A stretch of 64,000 bases of DNA, from positions 71,425-135,424 of the forward strand of contig NZ_JAHVDV010000010.1 of the NCBI RefSeq assembly GCF_051486985.1. Direction: 5' to 3'. Both the position numbers and the translations under genes were made by a program. This document shows positions 44,306 to 52,129 of the stretch, one piece after another; position 1 is the first letter of the stretch; each line of letters begins with the position of its first letter. This stretch comes from CBFFRJ01 sp051486985 (GTDB lineage: Bacteria > Pseudomonadota > Gammaproteobacteria > Enterobacterales > Enterobacteriaceae). A model generated the notes under the pieces. The model searched no databases. It was not told where the DNA came from and saw only the letters and a list, made by a program, of their open reading frames with translations.

Positions 44306-45364
44306 TCAGGCGGCGCTGTTATAGCCGCTCGCCGGAAGCAGGGTTTTACTCCCTTTCAGGGTAAACAAGGAGAGCACTGTAAAGCTCAGCGTAATACAGC
44401 CCAGGACCAGATAAGCCTGATGGAAGCCAACGGTATCGTACATTCGTCCTACCCATGCTGAGAGCACCACCCCCGAAAGCTGTTTTGACAAATTAAAGCC
44501 AATCAAAAACAGCGTGGCCGACAATTTCGGGTTAAAAGCAGAGGAGATATATTTAAAGGTGCCGACCAGCAGGAACGGCAGTTCAAACATATGCAGCATT
44601 TTTAAGATAATCACTTCCACCGCAGAGGAGGCAAAAGAGGAACCCAGAATACGGGCAGACATAATCACGCCGGCGGCCAGCAGAGCGTTTTTCGCCCCGA
44701 TGCGGTTAACAATAGCCGGAGCAAAGAACATGATGGTGGCGTTGAGTAATTCGCCCCCCGTGGTCACGAAGCCAAACACCTCGGTCCCGCGCTGCGGACT
44801 GGAAAAGAACCCTTTAAAGAAGTTAGCAAACTGCTGATCAAAGACGTCATAAACGCTGGCGACCCCCACCACATAGACAATAAACCCCCAGAAGCGGGGC
44901 ATACGCAGTAGCTCGGCGGCAGTTCGCATAGAAAAGGCCTGACGATTGGCACCCAGCGCATCGATAACCTCTGCGCTGCTGCTGCCTTCCGGTTTTGAAA
45001 CCCACAACAATACGCCAAGGACCAGCGCGAAACCGGAAGCTATCCAGAAAGTTATATTGGGGTCGATGCCAAATAAAATCCCGGTGATGGAAGCGCATAA
45101 CGCCCAGCCCACACAGCCTGATACGCGGACTTTGCCATATTCAAACCGGTTGGCACGGCTCACGCGCTCTATATAAGCTTCTACTGCGCCGGAACCGCTG
45201 GAGAAGACAATGCCAAGGTAGATGCCACCTGCCAGTGCGCCGATGAAAATATTCATCTGTAACAGCGGCGACAATACAAAAATAAAGAAGGGCGCAAACA
45301 AAATCAGTAATACCGTAATGGTCCACAGCAGATGTTTGCGCAGGCCGAGTTTATCGGAAATGAG
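44306..45364 (-). pseudogene. lacY: Truncated lactose permease LacY
   Basis: The frame from LISDKLGLRK to the stop aligns with E. coli LacY from about residue 65 to the end. LacY landmarks are present: AVEAYIERVSR (Glu126 region), CVGWALCASI (Cys148 region), YDVFDQQFANFF, a histidine/glutamate pair in LHMFELPFLL. The first 64 residues with helices I-II are missing: homology stops abruptly at 45364, where the opposite strand becomes lacI. An ATG-like start at 45301 leaves a remnant that cannot be a normal permease. Confidence 0.9.
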
Positions 45365-45371
45365 CCTGGCG

Positions 45372-45635
45372 GTGTCGGTGACCGGTTATGATGACACCGC
45401 AGACAGCCTCTATTTTCAGCCACCGCTCACCACAGTGGCGCAGGATTTCAACAAGCTCGGTAAACGCGCCGTGGAGTTGCTCATCCAGCAGATTGCCGCG
45501 CCGCAGATGCGAGTCCGTGAGCTTCTTCCCACCCGGTTAATCCTGCGCCAGTCAACCTGGCCGCTGCAAAACGATGCTGGCGATGAAAAAGTGCAGCTAA
45601 TCAGCACGCTGAAAACGCTGGTGGAGAAGTTGTGA
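45372..45635 (+). pseudogene. lacI: 3' fragment of lac repressor gene lacI
   Basis: From VSVTGYDDTADS to the stop at 45635 the frame matches the C-terminal quarter of LacI (PPLTTVAQDFNKLGKRAVELL..., LLPTRLILRQST) including the tetramerisation tail (LISTLKTLVEKL). The DNA-binding head and most of the core are absent. It joins truncated lacY head to head within about eight bases (45364-45372). Confidence 0.9.
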
Positions 45636-45735
45636 ATACAACTTGCGCAACGCAGACAACATGCCCCCGCGCAGGCGTATCTGCAATCGGCAGCAGGGGA
45701 ACGCATCCCTCCCGCGACCGGCAGTGATGACGTTT

Positions 45736-46134
45736 TCAGAAAAACGTCATCTCGTCGTAGGGTTTTTCCCGGCAGGCGCGAAGGCGACTCGTTAAATCAC
45801 CGTCATGAATCTCCAGTTTGTGCCCGTCGGGGTCGAGAAAATAGAGCGATTTCCCCTCGCTCCGGTTCGTTTTCCATTCTATTACGCCTGCCGATTTCAA
45901 ATGCTGCACAACCCTCTCGAAGTCATCCGACTCCACGTTGAACGCGACATGCGTGTAATCCTCACCAGGCACTACGCTGTCCGCAGACAGGCATAACCAC
46001 AGGTTATCCAGTGTGAGGTAGGCGCCCCGTGCCCATCTGGCTTTTGGTGAAAAGCCCAGCGTGTTGACATAAAAATCAAAACTTCTCGATACATCATTAA
46101 CGGCAAGTGTGATGTGGTTCAGTCCGGTAAGCAT
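45736..46134 (-). CDS. fosA: Fosfomycin-inactivating glutathione transferase FosA
   Basis: The 132-residue vicinal-oxygen-chelate protein has metal ligands in NHITLAV (His7), YTHVAF and KLEIHDG, and fosfomycin-site residues in KTNRSEGKSLYFLDPDGHK and RACREKPY. This fits FosA, a Mn2+/K+-dependent enzyme that adds glutathione to fosfomycin. Chromosomal fosA is usual in Enterobacter and Klebsiella. ATG 46134 has GAGG upstream; the longer frame to 46242 is not used. Confidence 0.92.
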   Translation of the reverse strand: MLTGLNHITLAVNDVSRSFDFYVNTLGFSPKARWARGAYLTLDNLWLCLSADSVVPGEDYTHVAFNVESDDFERVVQHLKSAGVIEWKTNRSEGKSLYFLDPDGHKLEIHDGDLTSRLRACREKPYDEMTFF

Positions 46135-46360
46135 AAGCGCCTCTTCAGGATTGTGGGCAGGGCGGATAATTTCCCCGTTATTTCTCTCTTTTGTTGTCCT
46201 ACCTTTTAAAACGTTTTTTGACCCTTTTTTGCAGGTCCCCACGGGGTATTATCACATCCCTGTCACTGGGTATTGGTTACGTGTTGTACGCATAGCCCGC
46301 GAGAAGCTGGCGACCCGGTACTGACTCATCTTCGCCCATACTTTTCCAGGAAAGACACCC

Positions 46361-46810
46361 ATGAATCGCCCAAACTGGTTTCACGTCTCTACCGAGGGAG
46401 CAAAATCTCTTGGTGCACTTCATCATTACGCCACGACCGCAACAGCCTTACCTGAAACGTTAATCCATCTGGTGTTTTTAAGAGTTTCGCAGATCAATGG
46501 CTGTGCGCACTGTATTGATATTCACACCCGCGATCTGCTCAGGCACGGTATGTCTGTTGAAAAGATGGTCCTGATCCCGGTCTGGGAAGAGGCACGCTAT
46601 CTTTTCACTGAGCAGGAACAGGCTGCGCTGGCCTGGTCGGAAGAGGTCACCCGTGTCAGCGAAACGCATGCCAGCGACGAAGCCTACTCTGCCGCGCTTG
46701 CCGTTTTTGGCGAGAAAGCGCTCGTCGAACTGACCATTGTCATTGCTACTATGAACGCCCTTAACCGAATGGGGATAAGCTTCAGGATGAAGCCGCTCGC
46801 CAAAGCGTGA
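46361..46810 (+). CDS. AhpD-like carboxymuconolactone decarboxylase family protein
   Basis: The 149-residue AhpD-like protein has the redox motif CAHC followed by histidine (NGCAHCIDIHT, residues about 49-58). The family includes peroxidase-type alkylhydroperoxidases. AGGAAAGA precedes ATG 46361. It stands alone, divergent from fosA. Role not assigned. Confidence 0.88.
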   Translation: MNRPNWFHVSTEGAKSLGALHHYATTATALPETLIHLVFLRVSQINGCAHCIDIHTRDLLRHGMSVEKMVLIPVWEEARYLFTEQEQAALAWSEEVTRVSETHASDEAYSAALAVFGEKALVELTIVIATMNALNRMGISFRMKPLAKA

Positions 46811-46901
46811 AGTAACCTCTGGCGTGTGCCAGTGAGGGAGAGCGTAGTTCCTTGCTGGCGGGAATGTTGTCTTTTGCTTCACTCTCTCTGCCTGATTGAA
46901 A

Positions 46902-47687
46902 CTAAAGCATACTACCCGTCTTATTAAGCCAGGCAGGAAGGTGCTCTCTGTACCAGCTGAGGTAACGGGAGAGGTCGCTTTTCTGCCGCTCCTCAAGCAG
47001 AGTGACGACCTCACTTACGATCCAGGCTTTGGCAATCGCGATTTCTCTGGCGAGATGCTTCTCCTTATCAGAGGAAAACCGCTGATAACGTGCGGCCAGC
47101 GCTTCAAACTCCTGTTGCCTGCCCATACCTTTTATCAGGGGAGCCAGATCAATCGCCGGACTGCCCTGGCCAAAGCGCTCCCAGTCGAAAAGCACATACC
47201 CGCCGTTCGCTCTCTTTCCCCAGTTGCCCGCGTTAGTGTCCCCTGAAATCAGGCGCTTCGGGAAGAACAACACCTCGCTACAGCGTTGAAAACGCCGTAG
47301 CTGTTGCGCGGACTGTTGAGATAGCGACAGTAGCGCCAGGGTTTTCTCCAGGGCCGATTCTGACCACTGATGTTGATGAAACACCCACTCAGCGCGGGCA
47401 GGAAAGCGGTGCAGCTGACCCAGCATGAGCAGTATGTCATCTGCTGTCACATCGGCCTGGCTCACCGGGTGCGGAATATACTCCAGTATCAGCGCGCGAC
47501 GGGCAGCATCGGCGGATATCAGCGCTGGGGTGGCAATGCCCGCCTGGTTAAGCTCACCGGCGACGTGCTGATAAAAGCAGTATTCCACCTCGCTGACCGG
47601 GGCTTTCTCTATCCTCAGTCGCCCGGTTTTATCCCGGACACGCACCACGCGGGAGGCCCCCATCCGGGAGAGATCGTCAGTTGCCAT
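46902..47687 (-). CDS. Aminoglycoside-phosphotransferase-fold kinase-like protein
   Basis: The 261-residue protein has an APH-type kinase fold: a catalytic loop ISGDTNAGNW (Asp and Asn conserved, histidine of HGD replaced by serine) and a metal motif DWERFGQGSPAIDLAPL. The N-terminal lysine is in RIEKAP. It overlaps the upstream DUF1304 gene by 11 bases, so the two are co-translated. The longer start at 47738 would extend into that gene. Substrate unknown; APH-fold relatives phosphorylate choline, homoserine or drugs. Confidence 0.82.
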   Translation of the reverse strand: MATDDLSRMGASRVVRVRDKTGRLRIEKAPVSEVEYCFYQHVAGELNQAGIATPALISADAARRALILEYIPHPVSQADVTADDILLMLGQLHRFPARAEWVFHQHQWSESALEKTLALLSLSQQSAQQLRRFQRCSEVLFFPKRLISGDTNAGNWGKRANGGYVLFDWERFGQGSPAIDLAPLIKGMGRQQEFEALAARYQRFSSDKEKHLAREIAIAKAWIVSEVVTLLEERQKSDLSRYLSWYREHLPAWLNKTGSML

Positions 47688-48036
47688 ACGCAACCAGCAG
47701 TGTGAGAAGCGCCGCCAGTGCTGGCAGTGCCTGCACATAAAGTATCTTCCGGCTTGCCGTCACCGCGCCAAAAATACCGGCAATCACGACGCACACCAGG
47801 AAAAAGAGACACACTGCAGTGCCGTGTTCACCCAACCATAATCCCCAGAGCAACCCCGCCGCCAGAAACCCGTTATACAACCCCTGGTTCGCCGCCAGCA
47901 CACGTGTCTGCCGGGCAAACTCTGCGGTCAGGTTAAAGGCTTTGCGGCCTCTCTTCGTGTTCCACAAAAACATTTCGAGGATAAGTATGTAGATGTGGAT
48001 GAGAGCAACGAGGGTGATGAGGATAGTGGCGAGCAC
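47677..48036 (-). CDS. DUF1304 membrane protein
   Basis: The 119-residue protein has four membrane helices and the DUF1304 pattern (LIHIYILILEMFLW, NQGLYNGFLAAGL). GTG 48036 is chosen because AGAGG lies seven bases upstream and the family starts there. It is the first gene of a two-gene unit with the kinase-like gene. Function unknown. Confidence 0.85.
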   Translation of the reverse strand: MLATILITLVALIHIYILILEMFLWNTKRGRKAFNLTAEFARQTRVLAANQGLYNGFLAAGLLWGLWLGEHGTAVCLFFLVCVVIAGIFGAVTASRKILYVQALPALAALLTLLVAYGN

Positions 48037-48247
48037 AATCTGGCCTCTGGCGTAGGGGACGTTGAGAAGCAGTATAGATAAGTACCCTCTGCCAGGCATA
48101 GATGGCGAGTAAAGTCAGGGGTAAAAGAGAGGGGCGGGGCAGGTGCGCCCTGAGCTAAAAGCGGATATTTAAAATCTGGTAGGTTGTACCCCTGCGCGAC
48201 CTTAACCTAAGCTGTCGTGACAGGAGAGGATATTCAGGGATTCTATT

Positions 48248-48973
48248 ATGCCATTAAACCGGATGTTGCTGAGCGGGTCGGCGGTAACGATTTTCGCGTT
48301 ATTGCTGAGTGGTTGTATTCCGTATCCAAAGGAGCGACCAGGGTATATCGATCTGTGTGAGAGCGAGCATACCTTCACGATTAATGGCCCGGATGGAAAG
48401 CAAGAGATCATTCTTGAAACCTATCTCTACGATCATGCGATTCCCGGTAGATATGTTCCTTCTAAACGCGCTTCATTCACTCTCCCTCATGTACAAGGGC
48501 CTGATGCACGGCCGGAATTTTATGTTCAGCTGATAGCCTATAACAAAGGTCGACAACGACCATCGCGTCCGGGAAGTAAGGGAGCGCCGCCTGTACCGAT
48601 CATGCTGGATAGCCGTCAGGCATACATTGACTTCGGTGATGGGCAACGCCTTGCCGCACGGCCTGAAATTTTTTCCGGCACCACATTTTTTCCCTATGAT
48701 TTTCCTGAAGATGATTTGAAACATGCCTGGCCGTCGCCTTATGACATCAACAGTGATGAGGTGCATCGTAACGTGCCGCGTATCACCAATAATGATGACT
48801 ACGGTTCTGCTTACGTAGTCTTCAAGGTGTATAACCAGCTGGCGAACACCAAATGGACCATTCACCTCGGTGAGCTTGAGGCTGGCGGGCAGAAGATAAG
48901 TGTTCCTCCGCTGAAGCTGTGTTATCAGCCGACACTAAAATGGATCGGTATCGAACCTCTTATGCGCCCCTGA
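48248..48973 (+). CDS. Hypothetical lipoprotein (241 aa)
   Basis: The N-terminal signal peptide with lipobox LLLSGC (Cys23) shows an exported lipoprotein. The mature part is proline/charged-rich and probably beta-structured, with a LPHVQGPDARPEFYVQL segment. The family was not recognised with confidence; it has the look of the enterobacterial DUF5625-type lipoproteins. Its 3' end overlaps the convergent GrpB-type gene by 39 bases. Confidence 0.75.
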   Translation: MPLNRMLLSGSAVTIFALLLSGCIPYPKERPGYIDLCESEHTFTINGPDGKQEIILETYLYDHAIPGRYVPSKRASFTLPHVQGPDARPEFYVQLIAYNKGRQRPSRPGSKGAPPVPIMLDSRQAYIDFGDGQRLAARPEIFSGTTFFPYDFPEDDLKHAWPSPYDINSDEVHRNVPRITNNDDYGSAYVVFKVYNQLANTKWTIHLGELEAGGQKISVPPLKLCYQPTLKWIGIEPLMRP

Positions 48974-49546
48974 TAAGGTATCGGGTGGCGAAGAGTGTTC
49001 CCTGGCAACGCAACAGGAAGGCGTGGTCTCTGGAGTGCTTTTCTCATCCCCCAGCGCCAGCCGAAGATGATGGGCGATAAACGCTTCCTTAAGCGCGCTG
49101 TAACCCTGACTGTCACCCTCGGCTGCCAGCACAGCCGCCCTTTTTAGCTGCGCATAGGCGGCGGCCACATCACGGTTCTTTCTGAGATAATCGCGAAAAG
49201 CGAGGTGCTTTCTGATTTGCGGATCGCCGGTGACGAAGGCATGGAGCTGATGGCTACGCGCGTTATCGCCCCTGGTGAAATACCTGCGACCCGCTATGCC
49301 ATTCTCTCCACGTGCCCTGTAACCGGCCTCTGCCATTGCCGGGTTCAGGCCGTCCAGCGCAGTAAGGTCATTCACCTCCAGCAAGATATCAATCACCGGT
49401 TTGGCCGCGAGCCCCGGTACGGAGGTGCTGCCGATGTGGTGGATACGCACCATCACCTTGCCCAATACACGCTGCAGCAAGGCACTTTCGGCAGCGAAGC
49501 GGGCGGGCCACTGCGCGTCATACTCCGCTACGGTTATCTTTCGCAT
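48935..49546 (-). CDS. GrpB/UPF0157 nucleotidyltransferase-fold protein
   Basis: The 203-residue GrpB-family protein has the motif HHIGSTSVPGLAAKPVIDIL, typical of the nucleotidyltransferase fold, and the ending KEAFIAHHLRLAL, followed by an unusual 40-residue cysteine/serine-rich tail that overlaps the neighbour on the other strand. It overlaps the upstream GNAT gene by 13 bases. Biochemical role unknown. Confidence 0.88.
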   Translation of the reverse strand: MRKITVAEYDAQWPARFAAESALLQRVLGKVMVRIHHIGSTSVPGLAAKPVIDILLEVNDLTALDGLNPAMAEAGYRARGENGIAGRRYFTRGDNARSHQLHAFVTGDPQIRKHLAFRDYLRKNRDVAAAYAQLKRAAVLAAEGDSQGYSALKEAFIAHHLRLALGDEKSTPETTPSCCVAREHSSPPDTLSGAHKRFDTDPF

Positions 49547-50040
49547 GCCGGGTATTCCATGTTTTCACTGGCGAGAGTATCCAGCTTTTCCCCGTACAGG
49601 CGGTGGTAATTAACACTCCTGATGATGTCTGCACCCAGAGCGTGATAAAACTGTTGGGCAAGCGGGTCGGCCGCTACCGACAGCCAGTCCAGTTGCAGGC
49701 AGCCCCGGGCCTGCGCGCGCCCGGCGATAAAACTCATCAGTTTTCTGCCGATGCCTCTGCGTCTGAAGGGCGCAGAAACAAAAAGCTCTTTGATAAACAT
49801 CTGCCCGCTGTATCGTGGGGAGGGGTACATCACCGACACGCAGGCAAAGGCTGCAATAACACCATCACAGACAACTTTGTGCACTTCCGTCCCGCTATCA
49901 GCCGCGAAGACGCTCTCCCTGAGATAGGCTGCCATATCGTGAGGCTGCAAGCAGAGATCGCTTTTGTACCAGGTCTCCATTTCGATAAAAATGTCTACCA
50001 GATCTTCATACTCCTGCGGTTCACAGACAGTAATATTCAT
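49534..50040 (-). CDS. GNAT-family N-acetyltransferase
   Basis: The 168-residue acetyltransferase has the acetyl-CoA loop RRRGIGRKL, preceded by the strand IKELFVSAPF and followed by LDWLSVAADPLAQQFYHALGA. ATG 50040 has GGAGAGG directly upstream. It forms an operon with the GrpB-type gene. Substrate unknown. Confidence 0.9.
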   Translation of the reverse strand: MNITVCEPQEYEDLVDIFIEMETWYKSDLCLQPHDMAAYLRESVFAADSGTEVHKVVCDGVIAAFACVSVMYPSPRYSGQMFIKELFVSAPFRRRGIGRKLMSFIAGRAQARGCLQLDWLSVAADPLAQQFYHALGADIIRSVNYHRLYGEKLDTLASENMEYPACER

Positions 50041-50178
50041 ACCTCTCCCGTTATGCTTTCTATTTTTCAGTGCGTGGTTAGTCTGAAACAAATGCGCATA
50101 GTTTTTCAGCCCCCAGATCTGGTGTTCAGATTTCGCCCGGATTAGATTGATTTTCTGAGATAGCTTGTGGAAGACAAA

Positions 50179-50409
50179 ATGAAAGTATTGACTGTTATTG
50201 GCGCGGCCCTGTTAGCGACATCGTTCCAGACCGCTGCCTTCGTGTCTCAACCCTCTGTTCACGCCGCCCTGGCGCTGAGTGCAGGCAATGATCTGGCTAA
50301 CGGGCAGGCACCTTCCGGCAAAGTGAATTACGGCGAGGTGGCAAAACTTATTCCTGTCGTGGGGTGTAACTGTGTGTTCTGCTGCGCTTTGCGTAGCGCC
50401 AGTTCATAA
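50179..50409 (+). CDS. Small exported protein with CNCVFCC cluster (76 aa)
   Basis: ATG 50179 follows GGAAGA. The product starts with a clean signal peptide (MKVLTVIGAALLATSFQTAAF). The mature part of about 50 residues is small, alanine/glycine-rich and ends GCNCVFCCALRSASS, a cluster of four cysteines within eight residues. The gene is monocistronic with a strong terminator. No family recognised. The cluster could bind metal or form disulfides. Confidence 0.65.
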   Translation: MKVLTVIGAALLATSFQTAAFVSQPSVHAALALSAGNDLANGQAPSGKVNYGEVAKLIPVVGCNCVFCCALRSASS

Positions 50410-50423
50410 GCCCTTTGCATCAG

Positions 50424-50463
50424 CAGGCCCGGTTGATCGCAACGCTACCGGGTCTGATTTTTT
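50424..50463 (+). terminator. Terminator of the cysteine-cluster gene
   Basis: Ten-pair stem: CAGGCCCGGT (50424-50433) with ACCGGGTCTG (50447-50456), then seven T. Confidence 0.85.
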
Positions 50464-50817
50464 GTCGGTCTAATACATCTTCTCAATACGTTAGCCCGGT
50501 TTGGGCGATAGCCTTAAGTTTCTGAGCAGCGGTGTTGATATCGGTCTCTTTGCGTACGTCCGGCATGGTGTTTAGCTGTGTCTGGCTGTACGGGGGGCAG
50601 TCAGCCCGCAACCGTAACAGTAAAATAAAAGCAGAAAAATGGGGGAGAGGTAATGGCCTCCAGTCTGCCTGAAAGCTTCCCTCGCACTTTTGAGTAGAGG
50701 ACCGGCTGTGGACGCCCCGGCCTGCTCAATAGGTTCCCTCTCCCAGCCGGGGAGAGGGTCAGGGTGAGGGGAACACCCGGCGCATAAACGCACCACTCTC
50801 ACCACTTCAACGCAATC
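50464..50817. other. Intergenic region with a palindromic repeat element
   Basis: CCCTCTCCC (50736-50744) and GGGAGAGGG (50750-50758) form a perfect 9-bp inverted repeat followed by TCAGGGTGAGGGG, the style of dispersed palindromes common in enterobacteria. A minus-strand frame at about 50485-50600, ending KLKAIAQTGLTY then a stop, may be a gene fragment; it has no start and is not called. Confidence 0.5.
50736..50773. repeat. Dispersed palindromic repeat unit
   Basis: The arms CCCTCTCCC and GGGAGAGGG and the trailing GGGTGAGGGG resemble the short repeat units seen in intergenic regions of many enterobacteria. A related CCCCTCACCCTGG string occurs at 63853-63866. Confidence 0.55.
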
Positions 50818-51375
50818 TTACTTACCGAGGATATTGTTTACAGCAGCGATATGACCCGGCTTATCTTTCTGGTTAGAAATGACCTGGATAATGGTGAATT
50901 TTTTGTTGGCGACCGCAATCAGCGTGGCCTGATAAACATCAGTACCATCCATATTGCTGGTGGCTTCAATGTGGTAGACCTTCAGGCCCTTCGCGTTCTC
51001 GGTTTTTTCACTGACAACGTTATAAGCAGGGGAGGATTGCTTCTGCTGGTCTTTAATAGATTTCAGGCCATTGAGGAAATCATCTTCACTGGCAGCGCGG
51101 GCAGCCAACGGAATATCTTCTTCGCCAATAATAAGCACGCGTTTAGCCTGTTTATTGACATACATTTTTCCAGGCGCGCCGCCAGGAACAGGCTGGGCTT
51201 CATAGCCCTGCAAGGTAAATACCTGTTTCCCACCCAGAAGAGAGAGCGTTTCGCTGCTGGACGCTGCTTGTTCTGTCTTTTGAGTTTCGGCAGCGGTAGC
51301 GACATTCAGCGTGCAGCCCAGCGCCGCGGTAAAGCAAATGGCAGCGGACAGATTAACTAACTTCTTTAATTTCAT
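50818..51375 (-). CDS. DcrB-like periplasmic protein
   Basis: The 185-residue protein has a signal peptide (cleavage near ATA|AET) and a mature domain with the DcrB-like pattern: LLGGKQVFTL, an IIGEED strand, LKVYHIEATS and final IIQVISNQKDKPGHIAAVNNIL. Start ATG 51375 follows AGGAG. DcrB itself is a lipoprotein needed for phage C1 infection; this one lacks a lipobox cysteine at the cleavage site and seems soluble periplasmic. Function inferred only by fold. Confidence 0.7.
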   Translation of the reverse strand: MKLKKLVNLSAAICFTAALGCTLNVATAAETQKTEQAASSSETLSLLGGKQVFTLQGYEAQPVPGGAPGKMYVNKQAKRVLIIGEEDIPLAARAASEDDFLNGLKSIKDQQKQSSPAYNVVSEKTENAKGLKVYHIEATSNMDGTDVYQATLIAVANKKFTIIQVISNQKDKPGHIAAVNNILGK

Positions 51376-52129
51376 AGACAACTCCTCATGTTGTTATTTC
51401 CTTAACTAACGAACCGGCGGTAAAAGATCAGAGCCCAGAGTGAATATTCAACGCTACTGATTAACCAGCCTGCAAGCTGGCATTACCGCCTGTTTCCTGG
51501 TTTTATCGTGCAGTCAAATGCGGCACCAATAATGACAGAATGAATAAAGGTAGCTCTTTTTTCGTATGCAGGATGAAAAAATTCATCGTACAAAAAATAA
51601 GGGGAAATTCCGGTTTGCAAGAGCCTGAGGCTGGAGCAAAAAAAGGTAAAATCATCCTTTAATTTAATCTCTGACATTCGCCTGGTCAGCTTTTCCCTTG
51701 ATTTTATTAGGATTTGTTTGGAAAACTAACACATTTCTCTCTGTGTTGCGAATGATTTCCGTCCTGAATTCATTCTCTTTCGATGATTGACAAAGATATT
51801 TTTTCTCAATGCGATAATTCTTAAATATGGATTAAAGCAAGGGCGGAGATGGGCATTTGTTATTACGTGCCATTTTATCGCGACACGATTCCCTGTGGCG
51901 CACGATGATTTGTAAAGCGTAATAATGGTGTGGATATTTCATCCGTTGCCTCCAGGCGTGGGGCAGGGATATGCCAGTGGATGCAATATATCCTGATAAA
52001 TTAACCGCGAGATTTGATTTCATATTTCCATAACTAACAAAGGTAGGTTTACAATCAACGTAGACTGTTTGTAAAGTAGTTTAAATGTGGCGGCAGGGTG
52101 CGGTCTTCTGACTTGCAGAGTGATGCCTT
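51376..52129. other. AT-rich intergenic region
   Basis: Two short minus-strand frames (51483-51677 and 51832-52023) have no clear ribosome-binding sites and no recognisable products. Promoters of the DcrB-like and M48 genes should be here. Confidence 0.4.

Noticed and set aside
44306..45301. Functional sugar MFS transporter from an ATG-like start at 45301
   Set aside because: Homology to LacY continues upstream to 45364 and then breaks, and the first two membrane helices are missing; it is a truncated permease.
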